Shown here: piece by piece, positions 23,384-34,891 of the stretch | Position numbering within the stretch: position 1 is the first letter of the stretch | Layout: every line of letters starts with the position of its first letter | Assembly (NCBI GenBank): GCA_963921195.1 | Contig: OY992540.1 | Span: 79,225,337 to 79,289,336 of the forward strand | DNA: 64,000 bases | Source of the DNA: Pegoplata infirma | Taxonomy: Eukaryota; Arthropoda; Insecta; Diptera; Anthomyiidae | Reading direction: 5' to 3' | Notes under the pieces: model-generated | Told to the model about the DNA's origin: nothing | The model's input: the letters and a program-made list of their open reading frames with translations, nothing else | Database searches by the model: none | Position numbers and translations under genes: made by a program

Positions 23384-23740
23384 CACTGTTGCCAGATTTG
23401 ACGATTTCTCTGCATTTTGACGATTTTTACTCCCCAAAATAGCAAAATGACGATTTGACGATTTTTGTTCAAAAAATGACGATTTTTTAAAAATAACAAA
23501 AATATGTCAATTTTGTCTACTTTTTTAAAATTTGTTTAATGAAACTTTAGTAATCAATGAATATTTTTTACTTATTGTTAGTTAAAAAAAGTATCCACCA
23601 ATATTTTTGTAAAAAAGGGACAAAAGGAACAAGTGAGAGTTACATTCTCTTTTTGTCTCCAAATGGTAAAAAACTTATAGGGGTTTTTTTTGGCGGAGAA
23701 CACCTTTCTTTTCGTGATAAATGTTAACAAATTAATTTAT

Positions 23741-24140
23741 TACACTAAGAAAATTATGTCATTAACTGTTTGTAGGTTATTTTAAAAAGTAATTAGTAAA
23801 GTTATTTTAAAAGAAAAATCATATTTTATAAAGGATTTAATTTTTTTTACTATTTTTGTAGTTTGAAAATATAATTTACTGTCTTAAAAATTAATTTTCT
23901 GTTACATTTATTTTCTGCAGTTCTATATTTTTCTTCTATAGTTTTACTGTTTTTCAATACAAAATAAGTGAATATTCAGTAGTTTTTTAATGTTTTGGTT
24001 AGTCATTAAATTAACATTTAAAATTGACTGTAATGTGTTTTTATTTTAAATGAAAAAACAGTGGAATGGTTTTTAAATAAAATTTCATTTGTTTTAAGTG
24101 AATATTCAGTGGAATTTACCTACATAATTTTTTGAGTGTA
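23741..24140. mobile_element. TA-flanked TIR element, short form
   Basis: The ends are TACACTAAGAAAATTATGT and, inverted, ACATAATTTTTTGAGTGTA. The copy at 45509-45908 is the same element in reverse orientation. It probably duplicated TA on insertion, which is a Tc1/mariner-like habit. It is non-coding and lies inside the element at 23384-25422. Confidence 0.75.
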
Positions 24141-24301
24141 TGATATTTACGCAATTTCATCCTTATTATCCACAGAAAAGGGCGGACGGAAAAAATACAT
24201 TTTCTAATTAACTTGACCCAACTGCATGACCTTTTCTTTCATGAAAATATTTCATATGTTTAAGAAGGTTAACAAAGAATATAAAGAGGAAATTTCGGAG
24301 G

Positions 24302-25120
24302 TACACTCACAAAATTATGTCATTAACTGTTTGTAGTTTATTTAAAAAGTTTTCCGTTTAGTCGTTTTTAAAAGAAAACACATTTGTTTGATGTTCAGTT
24401 TTTATTAATGACTACTTCAGTCCTTTGTTTCAAAAATAACACACTTAAAAATAAAGACTTTCATTAACATTTAATTTTTAAAGTCATTTCTTTTTGTTCT
24501 GTAAGTAAAAACTACTGATTATTCTTTTGATTTTTAATGATTTGTGTAAGTAATTTTTTTTTAAATTGTTGGTATTTTTTAATGAAATATCATTAGTTTT
24601 TACCTACACAAATCAGTAATTTTTTTGTAGAAAAAAAAATCAAATAATTATTTATTGAAATATAAAAACATGTTTGTATCAAGTGACTTTGGCACGATGG
24701 GTAGAGTGTCTGGCCAGAATGTAGTTGATTGCGGGATCGATTCCCCAAAAATTTTATTAAAAAATTTTAAAAAAATATTTCAATAAAAAATTGTAAAAAA
24801 TTACCTACGAAATCATTAATTTTTATTGTTTTCGTAGGTTATTTTTTTGAAATTTGTTGGTAAAAATAACAGAACTATCATTAATTTTTAATGTTTTCGT
24901 TGGTTATTTTTTTTTGAATTTGTTGGTAAAAAAAAGTGAAAAAAACGTAATTTTTTAATGTTTAATGTTATTTATTTTAGAAAATTTTGTCAACAGTAAA
25001 AAATAAATGTTGATGTTTGTTAGAACAAATGAATAATTACTGGGATGGTTTTCAATTGTTTATTCACTGGTTTTAAGTGTGTTTTTTATTTGTTTTTGCC
25101 TACAAAATATTTTGAGTGTA
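24302..25120. mobile_element. TA-flanked TIR element carrying a tRNA-like segment, 819 bp
   Basis: Begins TACACTCACAAAATTATGTC and ends CAAAATATTTTGAGTGTA. Full relatives are at 34473-38445 (interrupted) and 43313-44073. A tRNA-derived 66-nt segment sits in the middle (24681-24746). The flanking parts are AT-rich and non-coding. TA appears duplicated at the ends. Confidence 0.8.
24681..24746 (+). other. tRNA-like segment with Pol III A and B boxes
   Basis: TGGCACGATGG fits the A-box pattern in 10 of 11 positions, and GATCGATTC matches the B-box pattern GWTCRANNC exactly. The acceptor stem does not form, so this is a tRNA-derived promoter and not a tRNA gene. The copies at 34826-34891 and 43681-43746 differ by only 1 and 2 bases, respectively. 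Confidence 0.7.
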
Positions 25121-25479
25121 GGTTCAGTTTTACCAGGGGGAAATTTGTTCTCCCTGGTCTGGTTTTGTCAATTTTCAAACTGAACCATCCAATGGGCATA
25201 AAATATATTTGTGCCAAACTGCATGGATTTAGCTCTTATTGTTTGGACTGCATCACGTCTTCAACAGATTGGCGGACATCGCTTTAATCAATGATAAATA
25301 AACCTTTTTTATTGTGACGATTTTTTGACGATTTCTGCAAATGGGATGACGATTTTGACGATTTTTTTTATAAAAATTGTAAATTTTTGACGATTTTGTA
25401 CCCAACAATTCTGGCAACCCTGCTGACCCCCCATTATCTGCCATGCAAATATCATATTTATGGTTGCTGTGATTACACT

Positions 25480-25740
25480 GTCTTATAGGAAAACACGCAC
25501 AGCGGTCAAATGTGCCGTCAAATGACTTTTACCGAAGTTGCATGAATGAGGAGGAGGTGGAAACATTTTATCTGCCATTACCCGACAATTTCTAGTCAGA
25601 GACTTGCTTCACTAGGATCTAGGTTTAACGCCGGGATTAGAAGGGGAACCCCACTACCGTCCCTTGGTATCACAACGGACCTCAGAGTCTATATGTGCTT
25701 ACGTTAAGCGTCAGCAGGTCCTACATAAATATTTCGATGC
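25480..25740 (+). pseudogene. Non-LTR retrotransposon 3' end
   Basis: Carries the Cys-rich C-terminal tail of ORF2 with frameshifts (compare 11580-11720), the GGTTTAACGCCGGGA phrase and the 3' stem-loop (25696-25716, one stem mismatch). 5'-truncated. Confidence 0.7.
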
Positions 25741-26759
25741 GTTACACATAGAATCACAAAGTTTAATTTAATCTAGAAAAAATGGACTAAGAAATTTTCC
25801 AAAAAATGTTTGGAATTTAAAATAAATGGTGCACTGTTATTCTAATTTTTACAAAAAATTTCGGTAAATTTTAGTAAATAAAAAATGCGTGTGTTATAGA
25901 CGACCTATGACATTATACAAGTCCGAAACAAAACTACGAAAATATTTTCCCCCTTATCCAAGAAAAAAGTTCTTCATACAAAAAATATTGCAATCATGAG
26001 TATTATTTTTTTTTTCACCCGTTTTACTCTGCTTGGAAAAAGATGAAACGATAAAGATATTTAACTGGTTTTTATGCATTTGCGTGCAGTTTTTATAGAA
26101 AAAAATTTTAAGTGTGTCAGTTTTTTGAAAATTCATATATTAAAATGGTCAATTAGCTATCTACCGATATAAATGTCATCATTTTGACAGGTCATTAAAA
26201 AACCAACAAAAATTATAGCAAAACCCAAACTAATAAGTTAATTATCATCAAACTATGGCATTTCGAAATTTTTTTATACCTACAAAAATATTTCAACATT
26301 TTTAAAGACAAATTTTCAAAATATTTTTTTATTTTACATATGTACATATACTATTCAAGTGTCAATATTATTATAAATTTGTCACTTTTTTATAAAATAT
26401 CACCATGTTGTATTCCAATGACAGTTCCTTTTTTTTTTGTCGGAGTTTCAGGTAGTGTGTGTTTTTTATATCACACGCATGATTTCTCTTTTAAAGTTCT
26501 ACATCTTTTGAACTAACGAATGAACGGACGAACAAACAAAAAATAGTGTTGTATTGCGTGACAAATTATTTATGATCACGACAGTAAATGTGAATGTAGT
26601 TCCTATGTGTGTCTTTTTTTTTAACGAACGGGTGAACCCAGTTCATTCCTCTATATGTACGACAACATAATAAGGTAACTTATTGATATGACATCGTCGT
26701 CGTCGTCGTCGACGACTGACAAAGAAGGTCTCCCAATGAGTTTTAATTGATTTTTATGA
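25741..26759. other. Unique non-coding DNA
   Basis: No gene is seen. A (GTC)n tract at 26695-26712 runs into its own complement, GACGAC. Confidence 0.5.
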
Positions 26760-27736
26760 GACTAAAGTTTAAGAAAATCGACAACGAATGGATGTGTACT
26801 ACTGGAAAGGCGAGTACTTCGGGTATGCACTCGCTTCTCAGGGATGAGTTCTCCTATCTCAGCTGAACATTTAACGTGGTAATATCGATAAAACAATGAC
26901 GCATAACCTACATTCCGATGACGCTCCAATGAGCCAATACTGTCATTGATGAGTTTCAACGCACTCCTTTGCACCCGATCCAGAGGCTTCAAGATAGACC
27001 TTGAATCACCTGCCCAGATATGGGAGTTTTATTCCATTTCCGGTCGGATATAGGCGGTATAAATAGGGAGGATATCAGACGGAGTGAAGTCATTCTTGCA
27101 CCGTTTTAGAAACCAAGACACTTGAATGTTTCTTTCGACACTTGAAAAACATGTTGGTTCCAACGAACATCACATTGGATTTTCATGCCTAGAACATCAA
27201 GAGTGTCAGATTCCTCAATAGCTATACCATATGGTATTGTTATCTTCTTCAATATCGCGCTATGGCCACAATCGCTGCAAACGACATTTGGGCTAAAGCC
27301 CCATAGTTTTCCAATTTTTTCAGAAATATAAATCAATCGTTATTTCCTCACCCATTCCTCAATATTATACAGAGAAAACAGTTTAATTGTGCCAGACGAA
27401 TTTAGTGTCAACAGACAGATCTTTCAGAGAACACTGAAGAATGCCCCTTAATGTTGGCAGGTGCTTTTCCTTTACCGCTATCGCGACATCGTCAGCATAT
27501 GCGACAACATGACAACCATGTGCTTCTAGAGTCCGCAGCATTGAATTCAGTGCCAGGTTCCAAGGAAGTGGCCAAAGAACCCTGTGGTATACTCATATTG
27601 ACAAACTGAGATATGATAGACGCTCCCAATTCAGACGTTACACGTCTATTGGCAAGTTAATGTTCCACAATTGAAACGATACATCCTTAACTCCCAGACC
27701 AGACAATGCCACAATTATTGAGTTTGGGATGATATT

Positions 27737-27856
27737 CCCGAGTAAAAATTTTAAGGATCAGTACCCATTTTTCGGATGAAATTGTATCAGTACTGATCTT
27801 TCAAATCTTGAATCAGATCTGATCTATAAGAATATATATAAACATTTTTACTCGGG
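27737..27856. mobile_element. Small TIR element (MITE), 120 bp
   Basis: The termini CCCGAGTAAAAAT and ATTTTTACTCGGG are exact inverted repeats of 13 bp. The insertion splits the RT phrase AFNN|IIPN. The short target duplication (2-3 bp) is ambiguous because the site is AT-rich. It is non-coding. Confidence 0.8.
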
Positions 27857-28164
27857 TTATTAAAAGCCCCCTATATATCAAGAAAGGCCACCATAGTGTA
27901 CTCCTTTACCAAAAGCGATCTTTCAATGGTACCAACGAGCTCATGAAGAGCTGTTTCCGTAATCTACTCTTGCGGTATGCATGTTGCCTAGTCGAAAGCA
28001 ACCTCAGGCCAATCATTCATTGTCTTTAATAGAAACTAAGACAGAATAATTTGTCTGAAATCATTCGGTGCGGGAATTGGGAATTTTTCCTAGCCTTCGG
28101 GATAAAAACGACTCTGGTATCCCTCAATTTTAAGGGAATACACGACCAGATTATGCAAACTGTG

Positions 28165-29156
28165 CACTGTGGCCGAAATCACTGATCTAGCGGCGCTTAA
28201 GTCAAAATTTAAAAATTAAGATCGATAGATGTTTTTGCACTGCATCTTTACCTATACTTTACAGAAAAAATTTACGTTTTTACTTTTGTTTTGCTTTCAA
28301 TATTCGCACAGCTGTAGGCTATCAAATATACATTTTTTGCAGCAAGTGTATTAAAGGAATTTGGGGCCTAATTACTCAGTGAGTTTTTCTTGACACTTTT
28401 AAGTCAATTGTTTATAAGTTTAAAGTTTTAATTGAAAGTAAAAGGTATGTTTTAACTTTAAAATAAATGTTTGTGGCCTGTGTGTATCTAGTTTATTATT
28501 AGTGCATTATAGAAGTTGACATTTGTGAAATAAACTATAGTTTCATGGACTGCAACTTTTGAAATTCGATAGTATTCGGTCCAATTCCTGTTTTGTTTAT
28601 TATTTTGGGTTATTTTTGTTGTGACGTTTCAGTATGGCGTGCTAGTTCGCGCAAGTTGTTCGGTTTTTTAGGGTCCATCAGCCTGTCCAAATAAACAGTA
28701 TAAACGCGATACAGACCACAATTTTCAATCGATTTGGCTAAAATTTTAAATTTAAGATTTTTTATCGAAAGAACAAAACCTATTAAATTTTTGACAAAGT
28801 CGGTCCATGTTATCCCATAGTCCCCATGTTAATTTCCCCTTCCAGTTTTATTACAAAGCCCTAAAAATGGTATTTTAACAAATATCCTCTTGAAATTCGA
28901 CTGGTAAATGTTTTTTGAAGCCATAAATCATCACTCTAAATTTTAACGGAATCGGAACATTTTAACTTCTAGTCCCCATACAGACCACCCTCCCGATATT
29001 CACATAAATTTCCCAAAATACATAAAAACACTGAAATAAATAAATATGGTTAAAAATTGAATTCTTTATTAGTTTTATAATCACAAATATGCATTGGGCT
29101 TTATTATTTTACATTTCCGAATTAAGCGCCGCTAGATTGGATGTTCGGCCACTGTG
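28165..29156. mobile_element. Transib-like non-autonomous element, 992 bp
   Basis: The left end is CACTGTGGCCGAA and the right end, inverted, is CACAGTGGCCGAA. The inverted similarity runs about 38 bp and includes the exact block ATCTAGCGGCGCTTAA. Both sides carry the 5-bp duplication CTGTG (28160-28164 and 29157-29161). With one copy removed, the host RT frame reads on open as IAPWLYNLYTVCIIWS; with both copies kept it hits a stop. CAC-starting termini with 5-bp duplications are the Transib signature. No transposase is visible. The interior holds T1-like non-coding sequence. Confidence 0.75.
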
Positions 29157-29290
29157 CTGTGTAGAGATTATACAGCCAAGGGGCTATATAGTCCAACACT
29201 TGTTGCATCTCAGCTAGGATAATACCATCAGTTTGAATTTTACAAAAAAACCGATGAGAACCCAATAGAAGACCTTCCCTGTAATACTAA

Positions 29291-30285
29291 GACGACAACG
29301 ACTGACTACAAGTCATGTTTTAAATATAACTCATGTTATTTTTAGAGTTTGACTGTTTTTTTTTCTGTATGTTTTATTTTTTTTTTCGTCTCCAAATATT
29401 GGAGTAACAAAAAAAAACCCACTGAACCATTGGTTCTTTTGTCACTTTATGTGGTACTAGATGGTGGTACTCTAGACTTGTTAGTTATTTTTTGTTATCA
29501 TGAATATATTCGTTTTATGTTTTTTTTTGTTGTTTGCTGCAGCAACAAACATTATTGAGGTTTTTGTGGTTTTTCTAAAATGTTTTAACTAAAGACAGGA
29601 GTGTGAAATTTGACACTTGATAATTTACAAATTGTGAATGAACATTGTTTATGTTATGTTTGTTGATATTTTTTTTTTTGGGTTTTTCCACTTCCTTTCT
29701 TTTGAAAAATTATGCATAATTACGAAGGCGTTTTTGTTTATTTTTTTTCTTAATTATGATAAATGTTTGTTGATTTAAAACAAAAATTTATTTAAAATTG
29801 AAATTTTTATCTTAAAAAAATATAAGAAATAAGTTCTTAAAAAAAGTACTCTTGTCCCCTTCAAATTTTGAGAGCTGTTGCCTTTACTCACAAGGATGGT
29901 CTTCTGTTGAATTCCCTCCGATACTTAGAAACGTAACAAATGGTCCTACAAACTTTAAATTTGGAATGTAAGATCCTCAACTTAAAACAACTAACAAAGT
30001 TAAATTCGGCCTTACCGACCCAGGAAAATTTCTTGGAACAAATTTCTGGTTAAATAGATTCTTGAATATATTCTACGGTAATCACAACAAAATTTTCTAG
30101 GTAAAATTATTTTTCAAAAAAACTACTTGCTCTAAAAAACGATTGCTTTTGGGACAATTTTAAGCAAAAATCATTGATTCTGGAATGTTAAGTAGAACCG
30201 GTTGCGGGGTAATATGATGCGTTCTGGAACCAATTATTTCGAACAGAAAATGTTGCTGGGGAATCTATAGAAAAACACAACGTAA
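29291..30285. other. Non-coding; holds one half of a dispersed 120-bp repeat
   Basis: No gene is seen. The segment 30132-30250 (AACGATTGCTTTTGGGACAA ... TTCTGGAACCAAT) is repeated at 33163-33270. Confidence 0.5.
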
Positions 30286-31824
30286 ACAAGTAAAAAAGTT
30301 AATTTCGACCTTGCCGAATGTATTGATACCCTCCAGAATGTATAAAAGTTTATTTGCAAAAATTAAAATTTTTTTTTTTTGAAAAAAAAATCCGCGAAAA
30401 AATTTTTTGGTGAAAAAAAAGGCGAATTTTTTTTTAATGTGTTTGTACTTTTTTAAATACCATCCGGTGATCAATTCTGTTCACATGTGCCAACCAGCAG
30501 CCGAATTAAAGCATTTTGTATTTTTAGGTTATGTACGAAAAATTTCGAGGTGTCCTTACATTTTCGTTCATAACTTTTGAACCGCTGAACCAATTTTGCT
30601 CGAATTCAATACCAAACTGCTTAGAGCAACAACAAGTAAATATGCTAAGTCTTAGTCATTTCTGTTTTGGGGGACGTTGAGAGCACCTTTCCTATTGCGA
30701 TAAAATACACCAAAGTCATCTATTATGGTATACATTTTACCTTAAATTACACAATTTTATCATTATTTGTTACAAAAGGCGGCGGGACGAAAAATACTGA
30801 CATTTTTTAATCCTCTGGGTACAAATGCTGGACTTTTAACTTCTATTCCACCAAAATGTTTCATTTATTTAACAAAAATACAAAAAACACGTAAAAAGTG
30901 TATTTTTTCAGAGGTTTGTTTAGTTCTTCAAGGGGGAACTTTGGTTCGATTTTGCCCATTTACGAACTTAACCTGCCTATGACCATGAGACATATTTGTG
31001 CCAAACTTTAGGAGTCTACACCATTTACAGATGTTATTCGAAAAAAAAATCAATTGTAATTCGAAGATTCTATTTGTAATTCGAAGATTCCATTTGTAAT
31101 TCGAAGATTCCATTTGTAATTCGAAGATTCCATTTGTAATTCGAATACTCCAATTGTAATTCGAAGATTCCATTTGTAATTCAAAGATTCCAATTGTAAT
31201 TCGAAAAAGATCAATTGTAATTCGAAAAAGATCAATTGTAATTCGAAAAAGATCAATTGTAATTTGAAAAAGATCAATTGTAATTCGTAAAAGATTAATT
31301 GTAATTCGTAAAAGATCAATTGTAATTCGAAGATTCCAGTTGTAATTCGAAAAATATCAATGGAAATACAGTTAATATTTTTCGAATTACAATTGGAATC
31401 TTCGAATTACAATTGATCTTTTACGAATTACAATTGATCTTTTTCGAATTACAATTGATCTTTTTCAAATTACAATGGATTTTTTTTGAATTACAATTGA
31501 TCTTTTTCGAATTACAATTGGAATCTTCGAATTACAAATGGAATCTTCGAATTACAATTGGAGTATTCGAATTACAAATGGAATCTTCGAATTACAAATG
31601 GAATCTTCGAATTACAAATAGAATCTTCGAATTACAATTGATCTTTTTCGAATTACATCTGTAAATGGTGTAGATGTTTAATTTTGGACGGCATTGTGTT
31701 ATCTACAGACAGACGGACGGTCATTCATAGAATGCATTAGAATCGATCATGGATCAAAAATATATACACTTTATGGGGTCCTAGACAAAGTGAGTATACC
31801 CCCATGCTGTGGTTGGGGGTATAA
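30286..31824 (+). repeat. T2 dispersed repeat with a foldback insertion
   Basis: Starts ACAAGTAAAAAAGTTAATT followed by a weak TTTCGAC/GCCGAAT hairpin and ATACCCTCC. Ends with a GGGGGTATA box. The interior includes ACAGACAGACGGACGG. A 652-bp foldback element (31019-31670) is inserted at a TA. It is non-coding. Confidence 0.7.
31019..31670. mobile_element. Foldback element of 20/21-bp repeats, small copy
   Basis: TA (31017-31018 and 31671-31672) flanks the ends CACCATTTACAGATG and ATCTGTAAATGGTG. Each arm is a tandem array with a set order from outside in: one GATTCTATTT-type unit, three GATTCCATTT units, one TACTCCAATT unit, two more GATTCC units, then GATCAATTG units (6 left, 5 right). All share the word TGTAATTCGAA. 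The arms are inverted copies of each other. There is no gene. Confidence 0.9.
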
Positions 31825-31861
31825 AAAGTGAAAAATGGAAACAAAAAATAATATGTAGTGC

Positions 31862-32300
31862 AATTAATTTTGATCCGCTGAGCACGAATTTCAAAAAATA
31901 TTTAAATCCGTCAAAAGATTTTCGAGATATCGCTATTTGAAGTTTGTAAAAAAGCCAGCTTTTTCCTACGTTCAAGAATTTTTTCAAAAAAAAAACTTAA
32001 AATTTATTTTTTTAAGCACTTTCATAGAGCTTGAGACGAACTTTTATTTTAACTTAAATTGAGGCAAATTTGGGTAATTTAAACCCATGACGCCCTTCAA
32101 TCAAAATCCAAAAACCTTTAATTTTAATCGAAGGCACTACGAAATAAAATTATCGGATTAAATAAAGTTTAAATGAAAAATCGTCTAAAGTTCTATGAAA
32201 GTGTCAGGGAAGAATTTTAAGGTTTTTTTTTTTTTAATTTCTTGAACGCCATTTTAAAATTTTTTTTGATATTCGTGTTCAGCGCATCAAAATTGATTGC
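31862..32300. repeat. Inverted-repeat element
   Basis: AATTTTGATCCGCTGAGCAC near 31866 is matched, inverted, at about 32270-32298, with about 85% pairing over 29 bp. A related left arm occurs at 63868-64000. It is non-coding, probably a MITE. Confidence 0.6.
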
Positions 32301-32459
32301 TGGCCATATTGATTGCGTTCTCACAAATTTCAATTCGCGGTGAATTTCAACCGATCAGTTCATATTTTTTTTAATTTTTTTGTTTTACCCTAACCTTTCA
32401 GAAACCTCGGCTTCCAATTTGGAAAATAAAAAAAAAAATATATCCATTTTAGTGTAGGT

Positions 32460-33156
32460 CAGGGCTTCTCACTATCTTTTGCATCACGAACTCTTTTCAA
32501 TATTTAAAATTTTTCGCGACCACCAACAAAAAAAAAAAACCAGTAAGAACGCTTTTTCAGAAAAACTATGTTCCCAATATACAGATTTAACGAAATATCT
32601 GGCAATTTTTTTTATATTGGGACTAACTTGTGGTTTTCATAAGACGATGAAGACGAACGAAAATTTTACATGTATTTTGTTATTGTAACAACACGAAAAA
32701 TTTTCGTTTGCCTGTGTAATTCGTGTTATGAAAACTAGCACTAATTATAAGTCCAAAAATAATCCAATTATAATCATAAAACCCACATTTGTGGGATATT
32801 ATTTTTTCGATATCCAGAGCTTTTAGAAGCCCACTGACAAAAGCTCTAGATTTTGAACGGAAATTGAGATAAAATATGGGCGTAATAAAATTTGCGCTTA
32901 TTTTACATTTTAGCTAATTGTGAGGACCCCTAATGACTTAGAAATATGAAAATTGGCCATATATACGAAGATGGAAATAGGTCAGCTCCTTAAAAGCCGG
33001 ATATTTTTTTTTTAAACTCAATAATTACCAAAAAAAATGTTTTTATATTTTAAAAATTTTAATATTTTAGAATGATGTTTACTAAACTTTCCGCGACCCC
33101 CAGAATTTCATTCGCGACCCCCTTGGGGGTCGGGACCCACCGTTTGAGAATCTTTA
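32460..33156. mobile_element. Degenerate hAT-like element
   Basis: The left end is CAGGGCTTCTCACTATCTTT. The right end contains CGACCCCCTTGGGGGTCGGG and GTTTGAGAATCTTT. The pattern (CAGGGCTTCTCAAAC with ...CGCGACCC) resembles hAT MITEs. I could not find a convincing 8-bp duplication, so the limits are tentative. Confidence 0.5.
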
Positions 33157-34472
33157 TGTAAAAACGATTGCTTTTGGGACAATTTCAAACAAAATCATCG
33201 GTTCTGGAATGTTAAGTGAAGTTGAATGCAGGATAATATAATGCATTCTGGAACCAATTTTTGAGAACGAAAAAAAAAATAATTTCCCAGTTCGACCCTC
33301 GTATCTCAGTACTTCTATTATACTGAACACAACTGTATATTCACACCAGCTGATTTCCTTTGGCAACAAAAGAATTTTAATTGCAAATTAGTTAATTTTT
33401 TTCTTTGTGTGTAAATCTTCAATATCTATTGCTAAATTTTTGAATAGAAATTGATGATGTCATCAACGACATAATTTACATTTTAGCTTTTGCCACTTTA
33501 AAAATCAACTCTCCATTTTTTTCATTGAAGTACGAAACAAGAACAAAAATCATCTAATAATGATTTCTATTCATTCATACCATGAATATCATAGTTAGTG
33601 TACTCGTAAGTGTATGTTTATGATAGATGCTTGTGATGATGATGATGATAATGATAATAATGATGATGATGTCGGTGTGATGTTTAAAATGATACTTATG
33701 AGTATGATTATACGATGATGATACATCAAATGAGGCATTTCGTTTTATTTTATTTTTTATATTACTTAAATGATAAAGTAGATATATTCATTTAAATCAT
33801 TTAAGGCGATATGACACTAGCTTTTTCAGTAAAGACTTTGTATCGACAAAAAATTCATAAATTCCGTTATAGAAAAGTAATGTGTGTGAAGAGTACAACT
33901 ATATAGAATTATTCTGTATCTGTCAAGTTGGGGTCGGTAATGCTGTGCCGTAATGCATAACTGTCAATATCAATTCAATATAAAAATGCTAGTGTCATAC
34001 ACCCATTATATGCTAAAGTGTAAAGCAGGTAAAAAAAAAATGAATTGAATGAATGATAAATGATGAGTGAATGTAAAGATTAATTAATTTACTTTTTTTT
34101 AATTCTCATAATTTTTCAACTTGTAGAATTTTCCATTGAAATAAACCAATAACAACCCTTTTGCATATAAAAAACATTAAAAAGTATTTAAGTCATTTCC
34201 ATATGTTTGATGTTATTACAACATTTAACCCTTTTTAACGCATTAAATGTTAATAATACTTAATAATCATAAAAAATATAGCTATTAAAATTCTCCCCCT
34301 TTTATAACGATTAACAGTATACAGGCAGAATGTTAAACGAATTAATTCAATTTAGAATTAAATTATTGTAATACTTAATTTATATTAATAGAAAATCAAC
34401 CCTTTTATGATTACACATGCCGACATTTCCGAAATTTTTGAATGGGTCGGCGACCTGACCACTTGTTTTCAA
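33157..34472. other. Unique non-coding DNA with GAT tracts
   Basis: No gene is seen. Starts with the second copy of the 30132-30250 repeat. (GAT)n-rich tracts lie at 33634-33675. Confidence 0.5.
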
Positions 34473-34825
34473 CACTCAAAAAATTATGTCATTAATTGTT
34501 TGTAGTTTATTTAAAAAGTTTTACGTTTAGTCTTTTTTAAAAGAAAAAACATTTGTTTGATGTTCAGTTTTTATTAATGACTACTTCTGTCCTTTGTTTC
34601 AAAAATAACACACTAACAAATAAAAACTTTCATTAACATTTAATTTTTAAAGTCATTTATTTTTGTTCTGTTAGTAAAAACTACTGATAATTCTTTAAAT
34701 GTTTAATGATTTGTGTAAGAATTTTTTTTTTTTAATTGTTGGTATTTTTTAATGAGATATCATTAGTTTTTAAAAAAAAAAAACTCAAAAATTTATTTAT
34801 AGAAATATAAAAACATATTTGTATC

Positions 34826-34891
34826 AAGTGACTTTGACACGATGGGTAGAGTGTCTGGCCAGAATGTAGTTGATTGCGGGATCGATTCCCC
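34826..34891 (+). other. tRNA-like segment, second copy
   Basis: One base differs from 24681-24746 over 66 nt (GACACG for GGCACG, which alters the A box). The B box GATCGATTC is intact. Confidence 0.7.

Larger units (their letters stand above)
23384..25422. mobile_element. hAT-type element with TGACGATTT arrays, 2039 bp
   Basis: The termini are CACTGTTGCCAGA and TCTGGCAACCCTG (11 of 13 complementary). Perfect 8-bp duplications CTGACCCC flank them (23376-23383 and 25423-25430). Ten copies of TGACGATTT, all in the same orientation, lie in the outer 150 bp: five at each end. Two TIR elements (23741-24140 and 24302-25120) and a T2 fragment (25130-25260) account for most of the interior, so the original element was only about 700 bp. 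No transposase is encoded. Confidence 0.9.
26762..29290 (-). pseudogene. Reverse transcriptase relic, minus strand, with two DNA-element insertions
   Basis: Read on the minus strand from 29290 the RT blocks come in order. IAPWLYNLY and RDTRVVFIPKA (fingers) come first. Then HELVGTIE and VAFLDI (motif A), then AFNNIIPNSIIVAL, a PQGS block, and AYADDVAIAVKG at about 27480-27520 (motif C, with both catalytic aspartates). The thumb follows with WNQHVFQVSKETFKCLGF and LDRVQRSALKLIND. Several frameshifts make it a dead copy. The coding order is preserved around a 120-bp MITE (27737-27856) and a Transib-like element (28165-29156). It is affiliated with the R1/Jockey-type ORF2 enzymes. Confidence 0.85.

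Noticed and set aside
24681..24746. tRNA gene
   Set aside because: No acceptor stem; it is embedded in a dispersed TIR element in three copies.
32452..33160. 8-bp duplication around the CAGGGCTTCTCAC element
   Set aside because: Candidate flanks do not match; the element is kept as a low-confidence hAT-like remnant without a duplication.
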